From Narthecium ossifragum (Eukaryota; Streptophyta; Magnoliopsida; Dioscoreales; Nartheciaceae), in assembly GCA_963920575.1 (NCBI GenBank), contig OY986973.1, positions 12,541,397 to 12,605,396 on the forward strand: 64,000 bases of DNA, in the 5' to 3' direction. The number at the start of each line of letters is the position of its first letter. Positions within the stretch are counted from its first letter, which is position 1. This document shows positions 8,467-20,327 of this stretch, piece after piece. The notes beneath the pieces were generated by a model. That model had not been told where the DNA came from, did no database searches, and saw only the letters and a list, made by a program, of their open reading frames with translations. The position numbers and the translations under genes are program-made.

Positions 8467-9730
8467 TGATACGAGTCGATCCGACTCGACCAACTGGACC
8501 CGAACCCAGAAGAGGAACCAAACTGGTTCAGCCTCTTTCCTACTTTGACTTGGACTTCTCTAGTTCAAACTAGAGTATTTGATTAGGATTTATCATTAGT
8601 CTTTTATATTTTATTGAGTCCTATTTAATATTTGATTGTTATGAATTAATTAAGAGTCCATTTGAGTTAGGAAGTTGAGTTGAGTTTGAAACCTTATTAC
8701 TTGCTAATTAAGTAAGGGGGTTTTCTAGTTGGATTAGAACTCTGTCAAGGTCTCTATAAAAGCACCTCAGTAGTTTATATTAGGGAATGATGAATGAAGA
8801 AGAGAATAATTAAGAATAGTTGATAGAATATCATAGGAGTAGAGGTAGTGTAGATTCCACCAGATAATCCATCATTGATCCACCTTCTTCCCCGTCAGTC
8901 ATCTTCTCCGCAGCTGGCACCGCCCCCACCGAAATTTCTCTCTCCCCGCCACTTTCTCTCTTCTCCGGCAACCCAACCTCCCAAGCTCCGCCGGCCCTTC
9001 CGCGTCTGTCCCCGATATCACCCCCAAAACCACCCTGAAACCCCCGCCTACCTTCCTAGACCCAATCCCAACCCCTCTCAGCCACGCCCGTGCCTCGCCG
9101 TCGTCCCCGACGCCGGCCTCCTCTAACCTACCGCCAACGGTACTCCAGATCCACCGTCCCTACTACTCCTATGGCCAATCAGAGCCGTTGGATCTCTTTG
9201 CAACCGCCTACGAATTCTCCTGCCAAGGTCCCAACCGTCGCCGTCGCCCCTACGGCGGCGATTTACTCCGGCGACTCCTCAGCCGTCGGATCGTTCCAGG
9301 TAGCCACTTGAATCAGACTAAGCCCAACCTGGTTCAACTCAGCCACTCAATCCGGATCCAGTCCAATCCAACCAGGTCAACCTGATCCAGATCAACTCAG
9401 ACTAAGCCCAACCTGGTTCAACTCAGCCACTCAATCCGGATCCAGTCCAATCCAACTAGGTCAACCTGATCCAGATCAACTCAGACTAAGCCCAACCTGG
9501 TTCAACTCAGCCACTCAATCCGGATCCAGTCCAATCCAACCAGGTCAACCTGATCCAGATCAACTCAGACTTGACCCATTTAAGTCCTATCCAGTCAGGC
9601 TCAGTCAGATCCGATCCAACTAGCCAGATTCATCCAATTGGACTCAAATCAAGTCCGATCATGCCACTTCTGATCGATTGGAGCAGTAAAGACCCGATAC
9701 GAGAGGATTACGAGTCGACCGCTCGTATCA
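8467..9730 (+). mobile_element. Solo LTR, family A (1264 bp), TSD CAGTG
   Basis: It starts TGATACGAGTCGATCC and ends CGCTCGTATCA. It is flanked by CAGTG at 8462-8466 and 9731-9735 and splits the pol relic between RNase H and integrase. No PBS or PPT is attached, so it is a solo LTR left by recombination between the two LTRs of a full element. The TATA box is at 8755-8761. It contains an 84-bp tandem triplication. Confidence 0.95.
9314..9565. repeat. Exact-looking tandem triplication, 84-bp unit
   Basis: Three copies (9314-9397, 9398-9481, 9482-9565) each start CAGACTAAGCCCAACCTGG and end GATCCAGATCAACT. They differ by only a few bases (AACCAGG versus AACTAGG). Other A LTRs carry one copy here. 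Confidence 0.92.
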
Positions 9731-10087
9731 CAGTGGTAGGCATTAGAGACAGTGGGCCAGTTGCAGCTCGAGTTCGAGGATCATGGTTCCAGCAGTTTCC
9801 TCTACTCAATGAAGAGTATGCCAGCAGTCCTAGCCAGAGTGATAGAGGCACAACGCAGTGATGCAGAGCTAGAGGAGTTGCGCACATCAGTAGGTACAAA
9901 GGGCACAGGAGGAGACTGGACAGTATCATCAGACGGAGGGCTACGATTCAGAGGAAGAGTAGCGGTTCCGGCAGATCCAGTTCTGAGAGAGGACGTCCTA
10001 TCACTCTCATTCTGCAGTTCATCCTGGGGGCACTAAGATGTATCAGGACCTGTGGCGACAGTTCTGGTGGTGCGGGGATGAAGAGGG
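9731..10087 (+). pseudogene. pol: Chromovirus pol relic: RNase H-integrase linker and integrase zinc finger
   Basis: This continues the 7682-8466 relic after the solo LTR. It reads through VGQLQLEFEDHG, VIEAQRSDAELEELR and FRGRVAVPADPVLREDVL, the usual text before integrase. It then enters the HHCC zinc-binding domain (HPGGTKMYQDLWRQFWW) at about 10020-10080. Several frame changes are needed. It is cut at 10087 by the family E LTR. Confidence 0.85.
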
Positions 10088-11101
10088 TGAAGGTTCAAGA
10101 GGGGGGGTGAATTGGACTCTTTTCGAAAAAAACTAGATTGATGGAAAATTCAGATAGAAAAGAATCTAACAGCTAGAATGCTTGTAAACAAAATGAAACT
10201 TAACTACAATAGCATGCAAGCATTAACTGAAAGAAGGGTTAGAGAGATAACACCGATTTATAGTGGTTCGACCCAACTCTTGGTCTACGTCCACTTCTCT
10301 CAAGGCTCTCCTTGAGGTTCCACTACTTGCAAATCCCTTACAAGCTTTTCCCCAAGCTTCCTGATGCTTGGTGACCTTACAATCACAGCCATTTGCTGTT
10401 GAACAACTCTCAAGATACTTATTCACACTTGAAGAAGGTTTACAAAGGTTTTAGCTCAAGGAGAATAAGTAGAAATCTTTCCTAGAACTTGCTCAAATGA
10501 TCTCAATAATAATGATAAAAGTTGTGACAAGTTTACATGAAGAGGCTACTTATACATGGGCTTCAACCGGCTCAACAAGGAGCCCCAACGGCTCCCTGCA
10601 ACTCTCCAACGGCTAGTTTTTTACTCTGCGTGCTGCTGGCGGTCGATCCGTCCATCGTCCGTCATGTATAAAAAACTCAGCCTCTTTGGTCGACGGTCGA
10701 TCCACGCATCATCCGTCACTCTCACGGTCGACCGTGACATCGACCGTCACATCGTCCGTGAGCCTCTGTTGAGAAGGTCGCTTCCCAGGGTCGATGCTCG
10801 GATCGACCGTCACATCGACCGTCGCATCGACCGTGAGCCTCTGTTAAGAAAAACGCTTCCTACGGTCGATGCACCGATCGACCGTCGCATCAATACTCAT
10901 ATAGCCAAGTATGAACCATTCATCACGGTCGATCTATGGATCGACCGTCCCATTCCCACGGTCGATCCTTGCATCGACCGTCAGTACAAAATAACTTGAA
11001 TATTGAATTTAATATCTCCAATTAAAGGGGTAATAAATATTAAACATATATTTTATCATTTAATGTATATTGGCATCATCAAAACAAGGTTAGGATCAAC
11101 A
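10088..11101 (+). mobile_element. Solo LTR, family E (1014 bp), TSD GAGGG
   Basis: It starts TGAAGGTTCAAGAGGGG, ends GGATCAACA and is flanked by GAGGG at 10083-10087 and 11102-11106. Removing it restores a continuous integrase zinc-finger reading (..MKR then ..FVSRCLTC). It resembles no other family in the window. The call as a solo LTR rests on the TG..CA ends and the TSD; the strand is inferred from the TG end only. I see no convincing ORF longer than 150 codons. Confidence 0.75.
10636..10985. repeat. Cluster of GGTCGAT/ATCGACC dyads in the E LTR
   Basis: About a dozen CGGTCGAT and ATCGACCGT words occur, often in facing pairs 4-6 bases apart (for example CGGTCGAT...ATCGACCGTC at about 10861 and 10927). 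Part of the stretch is also a diverged tandem repeat that includes GTGAGCCTCTGTT twice (10758 and 10831). Confidence 0.8.
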
Positions 11102-11248
11102 GAGGGCAGTGATGAAATTCGTATCGCGCTGCCTTACCTGTCTGAAGGTCAAGGCAGAGCACCAGCGGACTCCAGTGTTACTTCAACCCCTTCCACTAAC
11201 TGAGTAGAAGTGGGAGCACATCATTATATTGAGGAAGTATCACCCGGA
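11102..11248 (+). pseudogene. pol: Chromovirus integrase relic with core deleted
   Basis: The zinc finger ends with FVSRCLTCLKVKAEHQRTP and PLPLTE*KWEHI, the standard run-up to the integrase core. The sequence then jumps straight to LRKYHPD, which belongs to the C-terminal part of integrase. The catalytic D,D35E core is therefore missing from this copy. The fragment ends at 11248, where element A2 inserted. Confidence 0.85.
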
Positions 11249-12512
11249 TGATACGAGCGGTCTACTCGTAATCCTCTCGTATCGGGTCTCTACTGCTCCA
11301 ATCGATCAGAATTGGTCTGATCGGACTTGATTTGAGTCCAATTGGCTGAATCTGGCCAACTGGATCGGATCTGGCTTGAGCTGGTTCAGATCTGGCTAAG
11401 CTTGACTGGATAGGACTTGGCTTGGTCAAGGCCGATTGCTTGATTTGCTCAAGGAATTGAATCTGGCTCGGATTGGGCTAAGTGGCTTGGATGAACCTGC
11501 TAGAATTGGGTTAACTGGCTGAGTCAATTTGGGCAATCAAGGTCTAGGTAGATCCGACGGCTGAGGGGTTGCCGGAGTGGATCGCCGGCGTAGGGGCGGC
11601 GGCGGTGGTCGGGATATTGGCAGGAAGGGTCACAGCTCTATGGGGAAGAGATCCACCGGAGCCGATCGGTCGGATAGACGCCGGAGTGCCGGGATTTGGA
11701 GGTTAATGGCGCGGGTTTGGGTTGGCCGGCGTCGGGGACGACGGCGAGGGTACGGGAACGGTCATGGAAGGTCTGGATCTGGTCTACGGAGGCCGGGGAC
11801 GGGTTTTCAGAAGGTTTGGGGTGAGAACGGGGTCGGACAGGGGGTTGACCGCGAATGGGACGGAGGTCGGGTTGCCGGGGAAGGCGCCGGAGAGGACGAA
11901 GGAGGAAGTGGAGGTGCTGGCTGAGGTCGTGGGGCTTGGGGGGAGAGAATGGTGGCCTTGATTGGCGACGGGGGTGGCCGAAGAGGGAACGGCGGTGATG
12001 CTAGGGTTAGGGCATGGAAGAGAGAGGAAGGAGATGATGAACAGTGTGCTGATGTGGCGCTGACGTGGAGGAGAGAGAAAGTGGCGGTGAGAGAGAAATT
12101 CCGGTGGGGGCGGTGCCGGCTGCGGGAAGAAGGTGGATCGATGATGGATTTATGTAGAAACTACATTAGCTCTACTCCTATGATATTCTACTTCTATGAT
12201 ATTCTATCAACTATTTTTAACTAATCATAATTCTCTTCTTCATTCCCCCTTTCATACAAACTACTGAGGTCCTTTTGTAGACACCTTGACAGAGTCCTAA
12301 TTAGCAAGTAATAAGGCTTTTAGACTCAACTCAATTTACTAACTCAAATATCAATTAGGACTCAATTAAATGTAAAAGACTAATGATAAATCCTAATCAA
12401 ATATTCTAGTTTGAACTAGGGAAGTCCAAGTCAAAATAGGAAAGAGGCTGAACCAGTTTGGTTCCTCTTCTGGGTTCGGGTCCAGTTGGTCGAGTCGGAT
12501 CGACTCGTATCA
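11249..12512 (-). mobile_element. A2 3' LTR (1264 bp)
   Basis: It begins TGATACGAGCGGTC on the plus strand and ends GATCGACTCGTATCA. The complement of the polypurine tract (TCCCCCCTTTCTTC) follows at 12513-12526, so this is the 3' LTR of a minus-strand element. Confidence 0.92.
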
Positions 12513-13096
12513 TCCCCCCTTTCTTCAGAATTGGCCTTGTCCTCAAGGCCAGAGTCAAGTAATGTAGGATGGCTCTATGTGGCTGGACCGAATCAACTTG
12601 CTTCTGTAGCTCTGGACTCGGTGGTGAGAAACCAGGTCGATCCCATGACGGGTCCAGGGGTAGCAGGGGCAGTGCTGAAGGAGCATCTGGGGGTCGATCT
12701 GACGGCTCCGGTAGCTCCAAGAATAATATCTTCAATGGCTCTCCTGGATCATCCTCATCATGTCCCATCAGTAGAGTTGCCCATGACCAAAGGATGGGAT
12801 CTGATCTCCATGGTCTGATCAACTGTGCAGGGACTTGGCTTGAATCTGGGTCAAGCTGGCTTTAGTCCAATCTGAAGTGAAGATGGGTAAACCACGCTTC
12901 TACTGCACTAGTCTGGGCTAGAAGTTGGTTGAGCCAAGTTGACTCTTCAGCTGTGGTGAGTCGTACTCTGGTCCAAACCTGTCTGACATGGTTGGGTCTA
13001 TCGGTGTCAATCTGGACATGAGTCAGTTGAATCAAACTGGTGGTACCATCATAGTCAGATCGGATCAGATTGAAGATGGCATCTGAATAAGGAGGG
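12406..13096 (-). pseudogene. A2 copy of the A-family ORF, C-terminal part
   Basis: This is homologous to the 4572-5408 frame of A1, with landmarks DPILWSWATLLMGHDEDD, RPPDAPSALPLLP and IDTDRPNHVR. It is broken into two frames near 12825-12860 and cut at 13096-13101 by the solo A LTR. The N-terminal continuation lies beyond that insertion, at 17262-17600. Function is unknown. Confidence 0.6.
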
Positions 13097-13101
13097 TAGC
13101 T

Positions 13102-16100
13102 TGATACGAGTCGATCCGACTCGACCAACTAGACCCGAACCCAGAAGAGGAACCAAACTGGTTCAGCCTCTTTCCTAGTTTGACTTGGACTTCTCTAGTT
13201 CAAACTAGAGTATTTGATTAGGATTTATCATTAGTCTTTTATATTTTATTGAGTCCTAGTTAATATTTGATTGTTATGAATTAATTAAGAGTCCATTTGA
13301 GTTAGGAAGTTGAGTTGAGTTTGAAACCTTATTACTTGCTAATTAAGCAATGGGGTTTTCTAGTTGGATTAGGACTCTGTCAAGGTCTCTATAAAAGGAC
13401 CTCAGTAGTTTGTATTAGGGAAGGAAGAATGATGAAGAGAATTATTATGAATTAAGAATAGTTGATAGAATATCATAGAAGTAGAATATCATAGGAGTAG
13501 AGATAATGTAGATTCCACCCGAAATCCACCATAGATCCACCTTCTTCCCCGTCGATCATCTTCTCCGCAGCCGGCATCGCCTTCACCTTCATCTTCCTTC
13601 TCCCCGTGACTTTCTCTCTCCGCCACGTCAGCGCCATGCCAGCTTCTGTCATGCCCCGACCCAGAAAACCATCCAGATCGGGGAGTGAGCAACCTAAACC
13701 TGTTAAATCATCAATGGGCGCGGAAACTTTTGACAGAGTCTCCTCTATAATTCTTACACAAGGAACCTGTACAGCTACGATAATCCACGATAAATTCAAT
13801 TGCATGATCATAAGGGCATAAACAAGGATTTACAACTATTACAACTATTACAGACCCAATTTGAACATTTAGATAAACATCCATGTCATTGATATCAAAA
13901 TTAAACGTTATACAATTTGTCCTCAAATAAGAAGCATAAGTCTCCAAATTTTCCCTACATCAAATAAATATAAAATGCTGAATTGAATCCTCTAATCTGC
14001 CAACAACCTCAAAGTCCACCGAAAGTAGAAGCGCCTCCAAGAGCTGATCCGCCTGTGGCTACTGAAGTGGAAGGAGCGGCGCCTGCACCTGCAAAACACA
14101 GCCCGGGTAGGGTGAGCATAAAGCCCAGTAGGGTTCTACTCTACGTCACTCTCAAGGAAAGGGGTAAACTGCAACTGTATCTACCTCGTCAAGGCTAAAT
14201 ATGCCAAGAGGCTAAACCCTAGCCTCGTCGATTCCCCGAGGGCTCCTGTCCAGGTCCCACCCTCACCCAATAACGAGGGGAAAAACAACACGACTGTGGG
14301 CTCCTGTCCAGGTTCCACCCTGCCCAGTCTCAATACCACCATCCCTTGTGGGGACAAATGTCAGGGCTATCGACATCCGTATCTAGCATTTGAGCGATGG
14401 TAGACACGACCTCTACACCTCAATATCATCAATCAAGAGTATATCTAGGTTGTAACCTCAATCAACACAAGATTAGAATCACACCATCTCGCCCTAATCC
14501 TCCTACCCATACCTCAGTCCTAGAGCTAGATTCGAGCTACCCGAGCCCTCGAATCGGCACCCGCATCTAGCCTTAATGCTTCTAATGCATACAACATGCA
14601 TGAGCCTAATCAAACAACTAGGCCTAGGTGTCTCTACATGTCAATTCATCGATCACTTGTCCACAATATGTAGCATAACCATAGGATCAATATTGTATTT
14701 AAGAATAAACCAACAACCAAGCACAGCAGTCATATATCCCGATCATGCATAATCATCCACTACGTAACGAGGGCAAACCTTCGGCCCAATTAGATCTACA
14801 CATTCCCACAAATAAAATAGGAACGGGCACACCGCCGGCCCTAGGCTTGCACATGGTATATAAATAATATAGAATTGCTGATATGACCAGCTAAGGATCA
14901 AACAGTAGCATGTGATCACATGACTTGAACAAGTAAGGGAAACAAGCTACTATATCCTGCAATGGATACAATCGACATAAGCATACTACCATCACAGGGA
15001 AACTGAATCAATAATACATTTGGCAGCCCAACACTTTAACAAAAACCGAAAGAAAATGATCTAGCTGGGTTTGGCTGAGAACTGAGGAATCGGAAGCCAA
15101 ATCCACACCAACAGAACCACAAGGAGGGCCTCAACAGCTAACCCTCATCTCCAAAGGTGAAGCTTCAACTCCCTCCAATTGATCCATGGCAGCTAGGGGA
15201 GAAATTGACCCCAGAATGCAGTGGAGAAGAGAAGAACACCACTGAAGTCCGGGAGACAGAGCCGAAGCCTAGGTCTCGAGCCAACTCCATTGTGTTCAAC
15301 CAAATCGGGAACAGGGAGAAGAATTCAACACCAACACCAGAAGATCCAATGGAATTCTGGTAACTCCAGTAGCTGGCCAACCAAGAACAGGGGAACAAAT
15401 CCTAACCCATGGACAGGGAGGGAGAACAGATGAGAAAACAGGGGGAAAGGAGGATACTCAGCCAAGAACAGAGGAAGAGAACTCCAACAAAGCCCAAGAT
15501 TCAAACCATAGCAGTAAGGGAAGAAGAAATATGGCAGCATCGATCCATACTAGGAAGAAGAACCAGTAAAGAGGGAAGATTAAGAAGCGGAGGAGAATCT
15601 AAGGTTTCGAACCTTCAAAGCATCAACACAGCAACCAGGAGAAGCAAAAACCTGCCAAAATTCATGAAGACCCAAAGATCCAAACTACTGTGGTATGAGG
15701 GAAACAAGGAAAAAGAGAGAGAGACGAAGAACAGGGCATCAATGCCCTAGCTAGCATCAAAATCCAGTAGAAAATCCTAGATCTAATCAACCGCAAGTAA
15801 TGACAGAGGAAAACATCCATCGAACAACCAAAAGATCCTAAGCTAACATGCTTCAATCAATCCTAGAGGCCTAACATCAGTTAGGGTAGGAATCCCTACC
15901 TCTAGGCGTCGAGAACTCGTCCTTCCCCTTCTTTTCTGGCCACGGTTGTCGTCCCCGAGCTCGCCGCCAGACGCTGCTACCTCTCTCCTCGGGCCGTGGG
16001 TTGCCTCCAGTCGTGGTCGTCGAGCTTGCCTAGCCCCTCCGCCGTCGCCGTGGACACCATCTCTCTCCCCTCTCTCTCGCGGTTTCTTTCTCTCCGCACA

Positions 16101-17256
16101 GTGCCCTAATGGTTGCGGGAGTGAAGAACAATGGATTTTATATGATTTGCCTCTCTTGGATCTTGGCCGTTAGATTAGCTAGATCTAATCACAGCCATTC
16201 AAACATCGATCTACACGATCCAACTCAGATCCTCTGATCTGTAGCTCTCCTAATGGTCTAATCAAACACATACATCATTATAAGGCCGTGTGTGCACTAC
16301 GCGTGTGAAACCACACGACAGGGCACAATTTGACCAAATTACCCCTAGGGTCGCAAAGAAGCCATGCGATCAGCCGATCGTGCTCGACGCGAAAACAAAC
16401 CCAGAAAGGGATCGGCCCTCGACCGGCGCGGTCGAGCCGGGTCAGAGGAACGGGTCCTCACAGCTTCCCTGCCATGTCACCGTCTTCTTCTTCTCTTCTC
16501 TCTCCCGTGCCTGAGCCTAACGCCGACCACCGTCGTCTCGCCTCTCCGGCCGTCCCCACTGCTGTCCAAGACCTCCAATCCTCTTTCCCAAGCCCCCACG
16601 ACTCCGACAAACCTTTTCCACCGCCCCGTCCATCTCCTCCGGCGTTATCTCTGTCCTTCCCAACTTCACCGTCGTCGACCCCTTCCAGATCCGCAGCATC
16701 TAGCCACACATTGGAAGATCGGATCCGATAGATCCGTTCCTTGTCTCCCCATGACCCATCCTCGACTGTTCCCGACCTTGCCATAGCCTCCCCGTTGTCC
16801 CCGACGCCGGCCGACCCAACCTTCACCGCCGTTTTCCCCAGATCCGGTCGATCCGGCATCCCTCCAGCCAATTTACTCCAGTGGATCTGTTCCCCATCAA
16901 TCCAAAACCCTTCCTGCCAAGCTCCCGACCGCCGGCGACGCCCCACGCCGGCGTTCCACTTCGGCGAACCACAACCCTTGGATCCAATCCAGTTCAACCA
17001 GCCACTTAGCCCAATTCATCCACTTAACCCAATCAAACTTGATCCAATCAAGTCTAATTCTAATTAGACTCAATCTAGCCCAATCCAGTCAATCCTGATC
17101 CAATTCCTCCAGCCAGATCTGAACTACCTCATGCCAGATCCGATCCAGCTAGCCAGATTCAGCCAATTGGACTCAAATCAAGTCCGATCAGGCCAATTCG
17201 GATCGATTGGAGCAGTAGAGACCCGATACGAGAGGATTACGAGTAGACCGCTCGTA
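13102..17256 (+). mobile_element. Solo LTR, family A, TSD TAGCT, carrying a solo D
   Basis: It starts TGATACGAGTCGATCC at 13102. The flanks are TAGCT (13097-13101) and TAGCT (17257-17261). The last bases TCA of the LTR are missing, so it ends CTCGTA. It interrupts the A2 internal region; joining the flanks restores GGGTAGCTCC as in A1 and A3. A D solo LTR is nested at 13647-16462. Confidence 0.9.
13647..16462 (-). mobile_element. Solo LTR, family D (2816 bp), TSD GCTTC
   Basis: Plus-strand ends are TGTCATGCCCCGACCC and GGGTCCTCACA, so on the minus strand it starts TGTGAGGACC. It is flanked by GCTTC at 13642-13646 and 16463-16467 and inserted in the GC-rich part of the solo A LTR. No PBS, PPT or coding domain is present. 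The short frames inside it (such as those at 15157-15750) are not conserved in the other D copies and I do not annotate them. Confidence 0.92.
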
Positions 17257-17261
17257 TAGCT

Positions 17262-18456
17262 CCTTTGATGACCCATATCAACCTTCGAATGCTTGATCAA
17301 CGGCTGAGGATGCATCGTGATCACTCAGACATGATCTGGATGGTCCTGATTGCTTGGGGCTCTTTGATCAGGTTCAGATCGAAGATCGGAAGCACTGGAT
17401 CAAAGATCACGCTGATCAAACGACTGGATCAAGTTGTAGTCTTGATCAGACGACTGAGAAGCTACTGGAGCAGGATCAATGGCGAAACGAGCTCGTCGGA
17501 GAGTGGCAATGACACAGGAGGCTTCGCAGGGACGTGGGGGTTCTGTTCGTACGATCTGATCGTCAGATTGGGCCTCGCACACACCGGATATGAAGGTGGC
17601 AGCGTGGTGGATGTCGTCGCCGGAGATCGTCGGTGATCTAGGGCGCGACGGTGCTTTTGCTCATCGGGAACAGGTACGGGAAGGTCTTGGGACCTTTCTC
17701 ATAAGGTCTGATCTTGGGATCAACCTCGGAATATGGTGGAGTGGAGGAGGCCGGAACAGGGGAGTTCGTCGAAGTTGAACCCTGGCGATCCAAGCTTCCT
17801 CCGTGGTCGTGGTCGGTCACGGTGGCTTCGGTGAAGGACGCCGATGCTTCCTCGGTGAGTAGGTGGAGAGGACGGCGTCGGAGGGCGGCGTTGGGGTGGC
17901 GGCTCGGGGGCGAGCCGTCGACGCGGATGATGAGCCTGGACGAAGGGTAGTTGGCTCCAGAGCGAGCCGGGCGGAAGGTGAGGGATGAGCCGCGACTCGA
18001 GCCAAACCGGGAAGAGAGAGAAAACCAGGGAAAATTCTGAAAAATATGGAAAAATGGGGAAAATTCTGGGAAAATTAGGGGAAGACAGGGGAAAGGTTTC
18101 ACCCGGGTTTGGAGTTGAACTCAAAGTTACAATTAGAGTTGCTCTCGGAGTTGCAGTCGAAGTCCTAATTCGAGTTGGCTCGGGGTCAGGTTCCGTAATC
18201 TGGGTTGCAGCTGAAATAGGGGTCTGGCTCGGAGTCTGAGTTATCATTGACCACCTATTGGAGATCTGCTCCAACTTCCTACTGGTGCGCTCCATGTTTC
18301 TGCTTTGGCGTTTCCATCAAAGTTGAACAGAGGTTCAACTAGGGCTGCAAAATCTTGAATTGCTCCAAACTCTCCTAGAGTACTCTGTACATGGTGGCGA
18401 AGTTTCCAGAAGGTTGTAAACCGCACAGTCGGAGGAACGGAGCTTTGATACCAAGT
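17262..18456 (-). pseudogene. A2 copy of the A-family ORF, N-terminal and middle part
   Basis: This continues the A2 internal region up to the PBS. A 191-codon frame at 17720-18295 has MERTSRKLEQI, WSMITQTPSQTPxSAATQI and a Pro/Arg-rich tail, matching the A3 frame at 34211-34915. The gag-start-like ATG near the PBS is not in the same open frame here. Stops and frameshifts mark it as decayed. Confidence 0.55.
18442..18453 (-). promoter_or_regulatory. Primer binding site of A2
   Basis: Minus-strand TGGTATCAAAGC, one mismatch from TGGTATCAGAGC, three bases from the LTR end at 18457. It fixes 18457-30080 as the 5' LTR. Confidence 0.88.
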
Positions 18457-18989
18457 TGATACGAGCGGTCTACTCGTAATCTTCTCGTATCGGGTCTCTA
18501 CTGCTCCAATCGATCAGAATTGGCCTGATCGGATTTGATTTGAGTCCAATTGGCTGAATCTGATTTGGCTTGAGCTGGTTCAGATCTGGCTGAGGCTAAC
18601 TGGATAGGACTTGGCTGGGTCAAGTCCTATTGGTTGATTGGCTCAAGGAATTGATTATGGATCGGATTGGCTAAGTGGCTTGGCTGAACCGGCTAGAATT
18701 GGGTTAAGTGGCTGAGTCAATTTGGGCAATCAAGGTCTAGGGCGATCCGACGGCTGAGGGGTTGCCGGAGTGGATCACCGGTGTAGGGACGGCGGCGGCG
18801 GTTGGGATATTGGCAGGAAGGGTCGCAGCTCTATGGGGAAGAGATCCACCGGAGCAGATCGGTCGGATAGACGCCGGAGTGCCGGGATCTGGAGGTCGAC
18901 GACGCGGGTTTGGGTTGGCCGGCATCGGGGACGACGGCGAGGGTACGGGAACGGTCAGGGAAGGTCTGGATCTGGTCTACGAAGGCCGG

Positions 18990-20327
18990 TGATACGAGCG
19001 GTCTACTCATAATCCTCTCGTATCGGGTCTCTACTGCTTCAATCAATCAGAATTGGCCTGATCGAACTTGATTTGAGTCCAATTGGCTAAATCTGGTTAG
19101 CTGGATCGGATCTGGCTTGAGCTGGTTCAGATCTGGTTGAGCCTGATATGATAAGACTTAACTGGGTCAAGTCTGAGTTGATCGGGATCAGGTTGACCTG
19201 GTTGGATTGGACTGGATCCGGATTAAGTGGCTGAGTTGAACCAGGTTGGGCTGAGTCTAATTTCAAGCTGGCTGAACCGGGCAGGATCTGAGGGCTGAGG
19301 TTCCCCAGAGTAGATCGCCGGCGTATAGACGTCGTTGGCGGTTGGAACCTTGGCAGGAAGGTTCGTCGGACGGTGGGGGAGATATCCACCGAAGTGGATG
19401 GGCCGGGGAAGGTCTAGATCGATGGAATCGGGTGTGGCCGGCGATGGTTTAGTGGCGGATCGGCGTCGTGGAAGACGGCGAGGAGCTCGGTTGGGGCTTG
19501 GGACGTCGGAAAGGATCGTGGGGAGACGAGGAACGGATCTAGGAGGTTTTCAGGTGAGATCGGGGTAAGATGTGGGGTTGCCAGAGATGGGGACGGAGGT
19601 CGGCTTGTCGGGGACGGCGCCGGCGGGACGAAGAAGGAAGTGAAGGTGCTGGCCGAGGTCGTGGGGCTTGGGGGAAGAGGATGGTGGTCCTGGACGGCAG
19701 CCGGGGTGGCCGGAGAAGGCTAGGAAAAGATGGCCGGTGGAAGCTAGGGTTTGGCACAGGGATAGAGAGGAAGGAAGACGATGAACAATAGGGGGTGACG
19801 TGGCGCTGACGTGGAGGAGAGAGAAAGTACCGGGGATGGAGAAATACCGGTGGAGGCGGTGCCGGCTGTGGAGAAGATGACCGACAGGGAAGAAGGTGGA
19901 TCGATGGTGGATATCTGGTGGAATCTAGATTACTTCTACTCCTATGATATTCTACTGCTATGATATTCTATCAACTATTCTTAACTCATAATAATTCTCT
20001 TCTTCATTCCTCCTTCATCATATAAACTACTGAGGTCCTTTTATAGAGACCTTGACAAAGTCCTAATCCAACTAAAAAACCCCCATGCCTAATTAGCAAG
20101 TAATAAGGCTTTCAAACTCAACTCAACTTCCTAACTCAAATGGACTCTTAATTAATTCCTAACAATCAAATATTAACTAGGACTCAATAAAAGAATAATA
20201 ATAAATCCTACTCAAATACTCTAGTTTGAACTAGGGAAGACCAAGTCAAACTAGGAAAGAGGCTGAACCAGTTTGGTTCCTCTTCTGGGTTCGGGTTCAG
20301 TTGGTCGAATCGGGTCGACTCGTATCA
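18990..20327 (-). mobile_element. Solo LTR, family A (1338 bp), TSD GCCGG
   Basis: Plus-strand ends are TGATACGAGCGGTC and GTCGACTCGTATCA. It is flanked by GCCGG at 18985-18989 and 20328-20332, inside the A2 5' LTR and in the same orientation as its host. Confidence 0.94.

Noticed and set aside
9314..9565. CRISPR-like array
   Set aside because: Repeats are contiguous 84-bp units without spacers, in plant LTR DNA.
10088..11101. DNA transposon or Helitron
   Set aside because: TG..CA ends with a 5-bp duplication fit an LTR. There are no terminal inverted repeats beyond 2 bp, and no TC..CTRR ends.
15157..15750. Lys/Glu-rich overlapping ORFs in a solo D LTR
   Set aside because: Several frames are open at once because of purine-rich sequence, and D copies at 23743 and 42686 lack them.
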